From contig NZ_LYXZ01000071.1 in the NCBI RefSeq assembly GCF_001676615.1, forward strand, positions 1 to 64,000: 64,000 nucleotides of DNA. The letters are read 5' to 3'. Position 1 is the first letter of the stretch. Each line of letters starts with the position of its first letter. The stretch is from Labrys sp. WJW (lineage in GTDB: Bacteria; Pseudomonadota; Alphaproteobacteria; Rhizobiales; Labraceae). The notes beneath the pieces are model-generated. The model did no database searches, had not been told where the DNA came from, and saw only the letters and a list, made by a program, of their open reading frames with translations. Shown one piece after another: positions 39,675-49,005 of the stretch. A program made the position numbers and the translations under genes.

Positions 39675-40310
39675 CTAGGCGCCCACCGCGTCGAGCCGTG
39701 CCTTGAGGTCGGCAACCTGCTCTTCCAGGGTGCGCACGCGCTCCTCGAGCTCGGCGATGGCCGATGCTGCCGCGGGGCGCGGAGCAGGGGCGGCGATCAT
39801 GGAGACCTCGACATCGCCCGACAGCAGATGCGCGAAACGGTCCTCGCGCTGGCCGGGCGCCCGCCCGATTTCCTTGACCAGCGGCGGCCGGGCGCTGGCG
39901 AGCAGGTCCAGTTCCTGCTTGAGGTCGTCGAGCGAGCCGAAGTTCGCCATGCGGTCGGTCCGGGTCTGCAATTCATTCAGGGTCTGGGGCCCGCGCAGCA
40001 GCATCACCGCCAGCAGGGCGGATTGCTGCTTGGTCAGGTTGAAGCGCTGGCCGGCGAGATGCTCGTAGCGCTCGACGCGCGAGCCGAAGGCGCGGCGCAC
40101 CAGCCCCTGTTGTTCCAGCGTTGCCAGCGTGTGGCCGATCTCCCCCGCTTCCAGGGCCATGACCGGCTCGCGCGACGTCTTCTGGTTGGCCGCGGCCTGC
40201 AGCGTGTTCAGCGTCAGCGGATAGGTGTCAGGCGTCAGCAACTGCTTTTCGATCAGGCAGCCGAAGATGCGGGCTTCCATGGCATTGAGAAAGGGCGGTT
40301 CCTGGGACAT
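39675..40310 (-). CDS. YceH family protein (DUF480)
   Basis: 211 residues from the ATG at 40310 (MSQEPPFLNAMEARIFGCLI). The conserved DUF480 pattern is clear: EARIFGCLIEKQLLTPDTYP, LTLNTLQAAANQKTSREPVM, LTKQQSALLAVMLLRGPQTL and the paired winged-helix layout. A C-terminal coiled coil follows (IAELEERVRTLEEQVADLKA). Its cellular function is not well defined. It is a common single chromosomal gene in proteobacteria, so it marks return to host sequence. Confidence 0.9.
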   Translation of the reverse strand: MSQEPPFLNAMEARIFGCLIEKQLLTPDTYPLTLNTLQAAANQKTSREPVMALEAGEIGHTLATLEQQGLVRRAFGSRVERYEHLAGQRFNLTKQQSALLAVMLLRGPQTLNELQTRTDRMANFGSLDDLKQELDLLASARPPLVKEIGRAPGQREDRFAHLLSGDVEVSMIAAPAPRPAAASAIAELEERVRTLEEQVADLKARLDAVGA

Positions 40311-40491
40311 GGGAAAAGCGGCCTGTTTGCGCAAGGGGGATCAGCTTCGAGTGCTACCCGCTCACCGGCCATAACTCAACTGGCCGGCGGGCATTCCTTC
40401 TCCGGCTTGCCGGGGCGTGCGCCCTGATCCATACCGGAGGGCACAAGTCGGCAGCCTCTTCGATGGGAGCAATGCCGGCAGGGGAGGCGGC

Positions 40492-41562
40492 ATGAACGGC
40501 AGGGACTTGAGTAGCAAGACGGCGCTCATCACGGGTATGACGGGCCAGGACGGCTATTACCTCGCCAGATTGCTGCTGGAGAAAGGCTATGAGGTGCACG
40601 GCATCAAACGGCCGTCCTCCTCCTTCAACACGGCGCGGCTCGATGCGATCTATCAGGACCCGCATGTCGAGGGACGGCGCCTGCATATCCATTATGCCGA
40701 CATGCAGGATGGGCAGAGCCTGGTACGGGTCGTCGATGCCGTTCAGCCCGACGAGATCTACAATCTGGCGGCGCAGAGTCATGTGCGCGTCAGCTTCGAC
40801 ATGCCGGAATATACCGCTGACATCGACGCCGTCGGGCCGCTGCGCCTGCTACAGGCGATCCGCACCCTCAAGCTGGAAGGTCGCTGCCGCTTCTACCAGG
40901 CTTCCACCTCCGAGCTCTATGGCGGCCAGAGTGATCAGCCGCAGGACGAGAGTTCGCCGTTCAATCCGCGCAGCCCCTATGCCATCGCCAAACTCTATGC
41001 CCACTGGACCACGGTGAACCATCGCGAGGCCTATGGCATGCACGCCTCGAACGGCATCCTGTTCAACCATGAAAGCCCGGTGCGCGGCGAGACCTTCGTC
41101 AGCCGCAAGATCACCCGGGCGGTGGCGGCGATCGAGGCTGGCCGGCAGGACAGGCTCTATCTCGGCAATCTCCAGGCCCGGCGCGACTGGGGCCATGCCC
41201 GCGACTATGTGGAGGGTATGTGGCGCATGCTGCAGCAGGACCAACCTGGTGACTATGTACTGGCGACGGGCAGGGCCCATTCGGTGCGCGATTTCGTCGA
41301 ACGGGCCTTCGCCCATGTCGGCCGCTCGCTCGACTGGGTCGGCGAGGGGGTGGAGGAGAGGGGGCTCGAACGGGCCAGCGGACGCGAACTCGTCATCATC
41401 GACCCGCGTTACTTCCGGCCGACCGAGGTTGATTGTCTCATCGGCAATGCCGCCAAGGCGCACGCCGCGCTGGGTTGGCAGCATTATACCTCCTTCGAGG
41501 CGCTTGTGGCGGAAATGATGACTGCCGACCTCCAGGCGATACGAGGCGGTATTGCGGCAGGA
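40492..41562 (+). CDS. gmd: GDP-mannose 4,6-dehydratase
   Basis: 357 residues from the ATG at 40492, with GGAGG just upstream. It is an extended short-chain dehydrogenase: cofactor loop GMTGQDG (15-21), STSELYG with the active-site Ser/Thr-Glu (138-143) and the YxxxK pair Y163/K167 (SPYAIAKLYAHW). The GDP-mannose family stretches RPSSSFNTARLD and HESPVRGETFVSRKITRAVA are present. It turns GDP-D-mannose into GDP-4-keto-6-deoxymannose, the precursor of GDP-L-fucose and GDP-D-rhamnose. It converges with the next enzyme of the pathway, whose gene ends about 17 bases away. Confidence 0.94.
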
Positions 41563-41581
41563 TGAAGACGAAGCCGACGTG

Positions 41582-42523
41582 CTATGCAGGCTTGTCTTCC
41601 TGGGCAAGATACCAGGCATAGGTCTGGGCGAGGCCTTCCTCGAGTCCGATGCGCGGGCGCCAGCCAAGCGCGGCGATGCGCGAGGAATCCATCAGCTTGC
41701 GCGGCGTGCCGTCGGGCTTGCTGCGATCATGCATGGTGGCACCGGCGTAGCCGACGACGTGCTTCACCGCTTCCAGTAAGTCCAGGATGGTGATGTCCTC
41801 GCCAGCCCCGATATTGATCGGCCTTTCATTGGAGTAGTCCCTGGCGAGGCGCACCAAAGCGTCGGCACAGTCGTCGACATGTAGGAATTCGCGCCGGGGC
41901 GTGCCGCTGCCCCAGATCTCGATGGCAGGGGCGTCGCGCAATTTGGCTTCGTGCACCCGCCGGATGAAGGCGGCGAGGACATGGCCCGACGCCAGGTCGA
42001 AATTGTCGTGCGGGCCGTAGAGATTGCAGGGCATGGCGGCGATGAAGTCGCAGCCATGCTGGCGCCGATAGGCTTGGACCAGCTTGAGGCCGGCGATCTT
42101 GGCGATCGCATACCACTCATTGGTCGATTCGAGCGGGCCTGACAGCAACTGGTCCTCGCCGATCGGCTGGGCTGCATTGCGCGGATAGATACAGCTCGAG
42201 CCGAGCAACACCAGTTTGCCTACGCCGGCGCGGGCGGCCGCATGCACGACATTGGTCTCGATGGCGAGATTGTCATAGAGGAAATCGGCCGGGAGGCTGG
42301 CATTGGCCAGGATACCCCCCACCTTAGCGGCGGCGAGGAAGATCACTTCAGGGCGCATCCGCTCGATCCAGGCTTCGGTATCGGCCTGCCGCCGGAGGTC
42401 GAGTTCGGTCCGGTCCACCGTCAGCAAGGTGCAGTCCTCGCTTTGCAGCCGCCGCATCAGGGCGGCGCCGACCATGCCACGATGGCCGGCGACCCAGACG
42501 CGCTTGCCTTGCAGCGACATCAT
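41582..42523 (-). CDS. fcl: GDP-L-fucose synthase
   Basis: 313 residues with the cofactor loop GHRGMVG (13-19), the family block AAAKVGGILANASLPADFLYDN, GSSCIYPRNAAQPI, and Y138/K142 in NEWYAIAKIAG. It performs the epimerase and reductase steps from GDP-4-keto-6-deoxymannose to GDP-L-fucose. With the convergent dehydratase it supplies fucose for surface polysaccharide. The two genes face each other instead of forming an operon, which is unusual. A terminator lies upstream, belonging to the porin gene. Confidence 0.93.
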   Translation of the reverse strand: MMSLQGKRVWVAGHRGMVGAALMRRLQSEDCTLLTVDRTELDLRRQADTEAWIERMRPEVIFLAAAKVGGILANASLPADFLYDNLAIETNVVHAAARAGVGKLVLLGSSCIYPRNAAQPIGEDQLLSGPLESTNEWYAIAKIAGLKLVQAYRRQHGCDFIAAMPCNLYGPHDNFDLASGHVLAAFIRRVHEAKLRDAPAIEIWGSGTPRREFLHVDDCADALVRLARDYSNERPINIGAGEDITILDLLEAVKHVVGYAGATMHDRSKPDGTPRKLMDSSRIAALGWRPRIGLEEGLAQTYAWYLAQEDKPA

Positions 42524-42570
42524 CGAGATCCCACTCCGGTTCGGTTGCCGTCGTTTCCTCTATAGCAGGC

Positions 42571-42604
42571 CTGCAAAAACAAAAACCCGGCGCGAGGCCG
42601 GGCT
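42571..42604 (-). terminator. Terminator of the porin gene
   Basis: CCCGGC (42586-42591) and GCCGGG (42597-42602) form a GC-rich stem; on the minus strand the T-tract TTTTTGTTTTTG follows. It lies just after the porin stop. Confidence 0.85.
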
Positions 42605-42627
42605 TTCGTCGAAATCTGACGGAAGGA

Positions 42628-43347
42628 TCAGAACTTGTAGCTGACGCCGGCCGTGGCAGTGGTCTGGTTCCAGCCGGCCTTGACGCGGCCATTGGCTGTT
42701 TCGTAGCCCTTCTTCTGGAAGTCGGAGTAGCGCACCTCGACGCGGCCGATCCAGTTCTGTGTGAATGCATATTCGGCGCCCAGTCCCACGGTCCAGCCGA
42801 TATGGGTGTTGGTGTCGCTCGAGGCATAGGCGGAACGGAACTGGCCAACATCGGACAATTTGCCGTTGGCGAAGGCAACACCACCGGTGGCGTAGACCAG
42901 AAGATTGTCGAAGGCGTAGCCGGCGCGCAGGCGCAGCGAACCCTGCCACTCACTCTTCATACGCAGCACGCCTGTCGCCTGGCCACCATAGTAGCTGTAG
43001 CGATGGCTGCCCTTGAGATCGGTATAGTCGATGTCGGCTTCCCCGCCGATGACGAACTGGTCGATCTGGTAGTTGTAGCCGGCATGGGCGCCGCCGACGA
43101 AGCCGTTCATGTCGAACTTATCGGCGGCGACCCGAGCCTGAATGTTTGGGAACAGGCGGCTCTGGTTGTCGTCCTCGCGGCCCCAGCCATAGCCGGCATG
43201 CACGCCGACATAGGGGCCGGACCAATCATAGGGCGTATAGGCCGGAGCGACTGGCTCGACCGCCTGCGGTGCGAGGTCGGCAGCGCTGGCGGCGCCTGCA
43301 AACAGGGCCACTGCCATCACGGTCGATAGGAATACTGCCTTGAACAT
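42628..43347 (-). CDS. Outer-membrane beta-barrel protein, Omp25/31-type
   Basis: 239 residues. The signal peptide ends at GAASA-ADL, followed by the Rhizobiales-type start YDWSGPYVGVHAGYGWG. Alternating amphipathic strands and the typical ends of this family follow (VGLGAEYAFTQNWIGRVEVR YSDF; last strand TTATAGVSYKF with terminal Phe). It forms a small eight-strand barrel in the outer membrane. Strong GAGGGG site before the ATG and own terminator: a single-gene unit, probably well expressed. Confidence 0.92.
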   Translation of the reverse strand: MFKAVFLSTVMAVALFAGAASAADLAPQAVEPVAPAYTPYDWSGPYVGVHAGYGWGREDDNQSRLFPNIQARVAADKFDMNGFVGGAHAGYNYQIDQFVIGGEADIDYTDLKGSHRYSYYGGQATGVLRMKSEWQGSLRLRAGYAFDNLLVYATGGVAFANGKLSDVGQFRSAYASSDTNTHIGWTVGLGAEYAFTQNWIGRVEVRYSDFQKKGYETANGRVKAGWNQTTATAGVSYKF

Positions 43348-43715
43348 GGACGCCCCTCACTCCACCCGATGCCGCCAACGGCTGGCACCGAACCATCTAT
43401 CTGATTGAATCTATGAGAGAGCCGTGATTCCAAGTCAAAGACATTGCCGGGAATTGAGGCCGGCGGCCATATTTTCGCCGTATGATGTGGCAGATCGGTA
43501 ACAGTATCTGGGTACCGAGAGGGAATAGTCACTTTCTTGTCGTGGGCGGCCACCACTCAGACCAAAAAACGCAGCTTTTGCAGGGTGTTTGGTTGGAGGA
43601 TCAGGCCAGGCCTTCGATCAGAGTTTGTTCGACGCCAGTCTGGTAACCGGCGCTGCCCCGCGGCGCCCTTGCGAGGAAGACGAAAAGGCCTGTCTCGTTC
43701 CCCTTTACCGATCTT
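43348..43715. other. Intergenic region between porin and TRAP permease
   Basis: About 370 bases. The porin promoter should lie at its left end. No ORF with a recognisable product was seen in the rest. Confidence 0.4.
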
Positions 43716-46079
43716 CTAGGCTTCTTTCTCTCCCAGTGTGGGGCGCACGCGCAGCCAGTGCAGCAGGAGGGCCACCCCGAGGAAGGCGGTTCCGCCGAGA
43801 TCGGCCCAGGCGTCGGCCGCCAGCAGCAAGGCTCCGCCAATGGTGGCCAGGATCCGTTCGAGCGCACTGGCATGGCGCAGGGCATAGCCGGTGGCGCCCA
43901 TGGCAAGGCCGACGAGGGCGAGGCAGGAGGTGGCCGTGGTCAGCAGCACCTGCAGCCATTCGCCGAGGTCGGCGGGCCAGCCGCCGCCAGGGGCGAGCAT
44001 GAGCAGGCGCAGGCCGTCCGGCGTCAGGCAGAACATGAAGGGCACCAGAAAGGCCGGCAGCGTATATTTCCAGGCCTGGATCATGGTGCGGAAGGGGGTG
44101 CCGCCGGTGATTGCCGCGGCGGCGAAGGGGGCCAGTGCCGTGGGCGGGGAGACGTCCGCCAGCACGGCGTAGTAGAACATGAACATGTGGGCGGCCGGCT
44201 CCGGCACGCCGACGCCGGTGAGCGCCGGCACCAGCATCACCGCCGCGATGATATAGCTCGCCGTCACCGGCACGGCGGTGCCGAGGATCCACATGGCAAT
44301 GGCGGCGAGGATGATCACCACCACCCGCTCGCCGCCGCCAAGCGTGACGATGATCGAGGAAATGGTGAGGCCAAGGCCGGTGAGATTCACCACGGAGACG
44401 ATGATGCCGGCGCAGGCGCAGATCGAGGCGATGCCGAGCACCGAGCGCGAACCGTCGATCAGGGCTTCGATCATACGCGTGGCGGCAGGATCGGGCGTGC
44501 GCCCGGCGCGCAACGCCAGCCACGCTTCGAGGCCGGAGGCGAGCGTGGCGGCTGCCATGCCCCAAAACACGCAGACCGAAATGCGTCCGTCGAAGAGATT
44601 GATCAGGCCGAGATTCGCCGACAGGCCGGATTTGCCGAAGCCATAGGCGGCGAGGCCGGCCACCACGCCGATGGCGAAGGCGCGCGGCGTCACCAGGCGG
44701 GAATGGCTGCGGATCATCGATAGGCCGAAGGCGATGGCGATCGACCAGAACACCGCCAGGAAGGAGGTGAAGCCCAGGATCAGGAAGACGGCGATCGCGC
44801 CGAGCGAGAGGAAATGATAGCCCTCGCTCACCGTCAATTGCCACAGCGAAGCGTCGGAGGTCTTCACCGGCGTGACCTTGAGGCGGCGGGCATCGGCCTC
44901 CGTCATCAGCCAGCAGGAGAGGTAATAGAGCAAGGTCGGGATGGTGGCATAGATCAGGATGTCGAGATAATCGACATTGAGATATTCGGCGATGATGAAG
45001 GCGGCCGCCCCCAGCGTCGGCGGCGACAGGGTGGCGCCGATGCCGGCGGCCGAGAGCATGCCGCCGGCGACGTTGGGCGTGTAGCCCGAGCGCCGCAGCA
45101 TCGGCCAGGCGAGCGAGGCGATGGTCACCGTTGTGGCGACGCCGGAGCCTGACACGGTGCCGAGCAGGAAGCCCGAGGTCACCACGGCGCGGCCGGGCGC
45201 GGAGGGCGAGGGCGTCTTGCCGAACAGCGCGAAAGCCCAGTCGATGAAGAATTTGCCGGCCCCGCCGCGTTCCAGCACCGCGCCATAGATGGTGAACAGG
45301 ATGATGAAGGTGGCAGCGACGTCGAGCGGCGTCGAGAACAGGCCCTCCAGCGTCAGGGCATTCTGGCCGATGATACGCTGCAGGGAGAAGCCGCGGTGGT
45401 CGAAGGGCTCGGGGATATAGGGCCCGAAATAGCAATAGAACAGGAAGAGGATGGCGATCGCCGGCAGGATCCACCCGACGGTGCGGCGGGTCGCCTCCAG
45501 CACCAGAAGGATCAAGGCGCCGCCGAGCACCAGTTCCTCCGGCGTCGGGCGGGTGGGCCGGGCCTTGTAATCCTCGATGGTCAGGCAGAGCACCAGGGCC
45601 GTGCCGATGCAGAGCGCGACAAGGATCCAGTCAAGCACGCGGGTGGTGATCAGGAACCGGCTGCGCGTCGCCAACGGCATCAGGGCGAAGGTGAGGCCTA
45701 CAACCACCAGTTGCAGCGCCGCCAGCAGGCTGCGGGCGAAGATGCCGCCCTGCAGCGCCAAGGCAAGGCAGGCGAGGGCGCCGATAAATCCGGCAAGCCA
45801 TTCCTCGATCGAGGCGGCGCGCGGCGTGCGGTCGCGCACCAGCGGAAAGAGAGCGAAGACCAGAGCCAGCACGATGGCCAGGAAGCTGACGCGGTAGATC
45901 GTGGTGTTGACGGCGAACTGCGTCCAATAAAGCACATAGGCCGAGAGGCCGTACAGCGACAGGCCGGTCACCCGTCCGAGCCAGCCGGACAGATGCGCCG
46001 CCGGGCCGCCCTCATTGTCGGAGGCGAGCCGCTCGAATTCCTCTTCGGTCAGCTCGACCCTGGTTTCGGTTTCACGCAT
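43716..46079 (-). CDS. TRAP transporter permease, fused small and large subunits
   Basis: A 787-residue integral membrane protein with about 16 or more hydrophobic segments. The first part corresponds to the four-span small subunit. The rest is the DctM-type large subunit (SGSGVATTVTIASLAWPMLR, GGMLSAAGIGATLSPPTLGA, LTGLGLTISSIIV, GTAVPVTASYIIAAVMLVPA). Fused permeases of this kind work with TAXI-type binding proteins, and such a gene lies directly upstream on the same strand. It imports a small carboxylate or similar solute using the ion gradient. The substrate is unknown. Confidence 0.93.
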   Translation of the reverse strand: MRETETRVELTEEEFERLASDNEGGPAAHLSGWLGRVTGLSLYGLSAYVLYWTQFAVNTTIYRVSFLAIVLALVFALFPLVRDRTPRAASIEEWLAGFIGALACLALALQGGIFARSLLAALQLVVVGLTFALMPLATRSRFLITTRVLDWILVALCIGTALVLCLTIEDYKARPTRPTPEELVLGGALILLVLEATRRTVGWILPAIAILFLFYCYFGPYIPEPFDHRGFSLQRIIGQNALTLEGLFSTPLDVAATFIILFTIYGAVLERGGAGKFFIDWAFALFGKTPSPSAPGRAVVTSGFLLGTVSGSGVATTVTIASLAWPMLRRSGYTPNVAGGMLSAAGIGATLSPPTLGAAAFIIAEYLNVDYLDILIYATIPTLLYYLSCWLMTEADARRLKVTPVKTSDASLWQLTVSEGYHFLSLGAIAVFLILGFTSFLAVFWSIAIAFGLSMIRSHSRLVTPRAFAIGVVAGLAAYGFGKSGLSANLGLINLFDGRISVCVFWGMAAATLASGLEAWLALRAGRTPDPAATRMIEALIDGSRSVLGIASICACAGIIVSVVNLTGLGLTISSIIVTLGGGERVVVIILAAIAMWILGTAVPVTASYIIAAVMLVPALTGVGVPEPAAHMFMFYYAVLADVSPPTALAPFAAAAITGGTPFRTMIQAWKYTLPAFLVPFMFCLTPDGLRLLMLAPGGGWPADLGEWLQVLLTTATSCLALVGLAMGATGYALRHASALERILATIGGALLLAADAWADLGGTAFLGVALLLHWLRVRPTLGEKEA

Positions 46080-46149
46080 GCTGGCTGCTTTGTGATTGGG
46101 CGCGATGCCGGCGAACCCTGCTCCTCGCTGAAGGGGCGAGGGTGATTAA

Positions 46150-46262
46150 AGGCTCCAACCTTCGTCATGCACGGCTTGACCCGGGCATCCAGCTCTCCGC
46201 AGGCATCACGTTGAAAGAAACACCGGATTGCCGGGTCAAGCCCGGCAACGACAAAGGTTGCG
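46150..46262. repeat. Dispersed palindromic repeat (CCGGGTCAAGCCCGG type)
   Basis: CTTGACCCGGGCAT and, further on, GCCGGGTCAAGCCCGGCAA and nearby TCATGC...ACAA motifs lie between the binding-protein and permease genes. This is a sequence style common in Rhizobiales intergenic regions. A related motif occurs at 36279-36298 in the prophage leader. Confidence 0.5.
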
Positions 46263-46283
46263 TATTGGGTTAGCGCCAACCCC

Positions 46284-47267
46284 TCACTTCAGCACGCCCT
46301 TGGCCTTGTAATAGGCCTCCGCAGCGGGATGGAAGGCCACGGCTGTCTTGGTCGCGGCCGTGGCAAGCGAGAGCTTGCGGGCTTCGGGATGGACCTTGTG
46401 GATCTCATCGAGATTGTTGAACAGGCCATCCAGCATGGTTGTGACCAGACTGTCCTCGGCTTTGGCCGAGACGATCAGCACATTGGCGATGCCCAGGCCT
46501 GCAACATCGCCACTGAGGCCGGCATAGGCGTCCTTCTTGAGGAGGAAAGGGCGGTAGAGACCGGGATATTTCTGCTCGACCACGGCCAGTTCGGCATCGG
46601 CCGGGATGAAGCTGATCGGAGGCTGACCGGTGGTGGCGAGGTCGCGTACCGCCGAAGTCGGCACGCCACCGATCCAGAAGAAGGCGGCGACCTTGCCGTC
46701 CTTGAGCGCGCCGACGGATTCGGCCACGCCGAGATTGTCGCGCGTCACGTCGGTTTTGGGATCGAGCCCGGCGGCGGCGAGGACGCGGTCGGCGATCGAC
46801 TCGGTGGAGGAGCCGGCCGAGCCGATGGAAACGCGCTTGCCCTTGAGATCGGCGATGCGGGTGATGCCGGCATCCTTGCTGGCCACCACATGCAGGAAGG
46901 AATCATAGAGCACGGCGAGCACCGCGACATCCTGCTTGCCGTCCTGCTCGTAGGCGGCCAGGCCCTGGACCGCATCATAGGTGGAATCGAGCGTGGAAAA
47001 GCCGAGCTCGGCCTCGCCGGCATGCAGCAGCTTGGCGTTGTCGACCGACCCGCCGGTGACCTGGGCCGTTGCCTGCAGATTGGGGACCTTTTCAGAGAAG
47101 ATTTTGGCCAGGCCCCCGCCATAGGGATAAAAAACCCCGCCGGTGCCGCCGGTGGCTACCACCATGCGGATACGCTTTTGCGCCAATGCGGGCGCCGAGA
47201 AGGCTGTCAAGGCAAGTCCGGCGCCAGCGGAAAGCAGGCCGCGACGATTGAGGAGCATGGCGGACAT
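46284..47267 (-). CDS. TRAP transporter solute-binding protein, TAXI family
   Basis: 327 residues with an export signal that contains a twin arginine (LNRRGLLSAGAGLALTAF) and ends near APALA. The mature start IRMVVATGGTGGVFYPYGGG is the TAXI hallmark; AQVTGGSVDNAKLLHAGEAE and KGKRVSIGSAGSSTESIADR continue the family pattern. It captures the solute in the periplasm and hands it to the fused permease encoded 200 bases downstream. Confidence 0.92.
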   Translation of the reverse strand: MSAMLLNRRGLLSAGAGLALTAFSAPALAQKRIRMVVATGGTGGVFYPYGGGLAKIFSEKVPNLQATAQVTGGSVDNAKLLHAGEAELGFSTLDSTYDAVQGLAAYEQDGKQDVAVLAVLYDSFLHVVASKDAGITRIADLKGKRVSIGSAGSSTESIADRVLAAAGLDPKTDVTRDNLGVAESVGALKDGKVAAFFWIGGVPTSAVRDLATTGQPPISFIPADAELAVVEQKYPGLYRPFLLKKDAYAGLSGDVAGLGIANVLIVSAKAEDSLVTTMLDGLFNNLDEIHKVHPEARKLSLATAATKTAVAFHPAAEAYYKAKGVLK

Positions 47268-47416
47268 GTGGATCTCCCTGGATGATATTCGTTATGGTTG
47301 CAGGAGATCATAGGGAGCAATCGCCGATCTGCAAGCATGCTCCGGCGGCTTGCCGAAACGCTACGGCAATCGGAGAATTTTTCATGCGGGGAGGGCTGAG
47401 GCCCGATAGATTTGCC

Positions 47417-48160
47417 TCACGAAGGCCGGCCGCCCTCCCGGGCGATCGATTCGTGATTGCGTAGTATCAGCTCGCCCAACCCGTGCTTGGCGGACAGGCG
47501 ACCGAGGTTGGCCTGGCGGGCGGCGAGATTGGCGGCGGCCGAGACGCTGTCGTCCCGGGCGGAGATGCGCACCGCATCACCCTGCGGGCCGGAGAACGGC
47601 ACGCCGGCGGCAAACAGGCGCAGATACCAGTCCCAATCCCAGTAATAGGGCAGCTTGTCGTCAAAGGGGCCGAGATTCTGGTGCAGGCTGCGCGGGTAGA
47701 TCACGCCTGATACCAGCAGGCGATTGTCGCGGCGAATGGCCTCGGCATCGGCATGGGCATCGAAGGTGAGCTCGCTGCCGGCATCGGCGCGATTGCCCTC
47801 GGTGACAATGCGGCCCGAGGCATAGAGAAGGCCACGGCTGTCGGCCTTGGCGAGCATGTGATCGAGATGATCCGGCTCAGCCCACCAGTCGTCATCGTCC
47901 AGGAAGGCGATGCGCCGGCCGCGCGCCGCGGCAACACCGAGATTGCGGGCCGGGACCTGGCCGCTGCCACCGGTCAGCAAGGCCTGGAGGCGATCGAGAC
48001 CGAGCTCCTCGGCCAACCTCGCCCCGCTTCCGTCGCCATCATCCACCACGACGAGCTCGAAATCCCGGAAGGATTGAGCTTGCGTAGAGGCCAGCGCCCG
48101 CCGCAGGAGATCGGGGCGGTCCTTGGTGGGGATGATGATGCTGAGTTCAGGCTGGGACAT
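47417..48160 (-). CDS. Glycosyltransferase family 2
   Basis: 247 residues with ELSIIIPTKDRPDLLRRALA, ELVVVDDGDGSG, the GQVPARNLGVAAARGRRIAF stretch and the metal-binding FLDDDDWW motif, all typical of GT-A family 2 enzymes. The WDWDWYLRL stretch near residue 190 is the likely acceptor side. There is no membrane segment. It probably adds a sugar to a surface glycan; donor unknown. It lies 63 bases after the lytic transglycosylase gene on the same strand. Confidence 0.88.
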   Translation of the reverse strand: MSQPELSIIIPTKDRPDLLRRALASTQAQSFRDFELVVVDDGDGSGARLAEELGLDRLQALLTGGSGQVPARNLGVAAARGRRIAFLDDDDWWAEPDHLDHMLAKADSRGLLYASGRIVTEGNRADAGSELTFDAHADAEAIRRDNRLLVSGVIYPRSLHQNLGPFDDKLPYYWDWDWYLRLFAAGVPFSGPQGDAVRISARDDSVSAAANLAARQANLGRLSAKHGLGELILRNHESIAREGGRPS

Positions 48161-48223
48161 GTCGGATTTGCGATGCGGCGCGGAAGATCGAAAACCCCCG
48201 ACGCGCGAAGGCTTGTTCTCTCC

Positions 48224-49003
48224 TCAGCGGCCGGGCTTGCCCTTGATCATATGCGGCAGCATGCCCTTGCGCTTGGCCTCGTAATAGTAGCCGCTGGAAT
48301 AGAGCCGCACCGCGCGGTCCGGACTGCCGCCGGAGACGCGCCAGGCATTGGCGAGATAGGCGGCGCCATAGGTGAGGTTGGTATCGGCATCGAACAGACC
48401 GGCGGCGCCGCCCTGATAGCCCATGCCACGGGCGGTATCGAGGCGCATCTGCATCAGGCCGAGATAGGGGCCGTTGCGCGCGCCGGGGTTGAAGCCGCTT
48501 TCACGCTTGACCACTCGACGCAGCAGGCTCTCGGGCACATTGTAGCGAGCGGCGTGCTTGGTGATGAGGGAATCGACATTGCCGATGGGCTTGAGATCCA
48601 AGGGCTCGGCCGCTGCCTTCTGCACGGCTACCGGCGCCGCCGTGGGGATGCTGGCGGTCTGGATTTCGGCCTCGTGCGGGGCCGGAGCCGCTGGGCTCGC
48701 CTCCGCGATATCACGCGGGCGGGCAGGCGGCAGGGGGATGGCGGCGAGCGCGGCTTCGCCGGCTTTCATCGTTTCGGGTGCCGCGGCAACGGAAGCGACC
48801 GCCGCGCCGGAACGCTTGGCGCGCTTTTCGAGCTTGGCCTTGGCCTTGAGGACCGGGCCGGGCGCTTCGACCGCCACGGCCTGAGAGGGAGCCTGTTGTG
48901 CCTGTGTCTGCGCCTGTGCCAGACCGGGAAGGGTAAGGATACCGGCTGTCACACAGCTGGCCAGCGCAAATCCAAGGTTTCTCAAGCGTCTCTTCTCCGC
49001 CAT
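48224..49003 (-). CDS. Lytic transglycosylase (SLT domain)
   Basis: 259 residues from the ATG at 49003. It has an N-terminal signal (LGFALASCVTAGILTLPGLAQAQ), a long Ala/Pro/Lys-rich low-complexity linker to about residue 135, then a compact SLT domain: ARYNVPESLLRRVVKRESGF with catalytic Glu168, GPYLGLMQM and the YNAAY-like GAAYLANAW. It cleaves peptidoglycan glycan strands in the periplasm. The start lies two bases after the aldehyde dehydrogenase stop, so the pair is probably co-transcribed. Confidence 0.88.
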   Translation of the reverse strand: MAEKRRLRNLGFALASCVTAGILTLPGLAQAQTQAQQAPSQAVAVEAPGPVLKAKAKLEKRAKRSGAAVASVAAAPETMKAGEAALAAIPLPPARPRDIAEASPAAPAPHEAEIQTASIPTAAPVAVQKAAAEPLDLKPIGNVDSLITKHAARYNVPESLLRRVVKRESGFNPGARNGPYLGLMQMRLDTARGMGYQGGAAGLFDADTNLTYGAAYLANAWRVSGGSPDRAVRLYSSGYYYEAKRKGMLPHMIKGKPGR

Positions 49004-49005
49004 CC

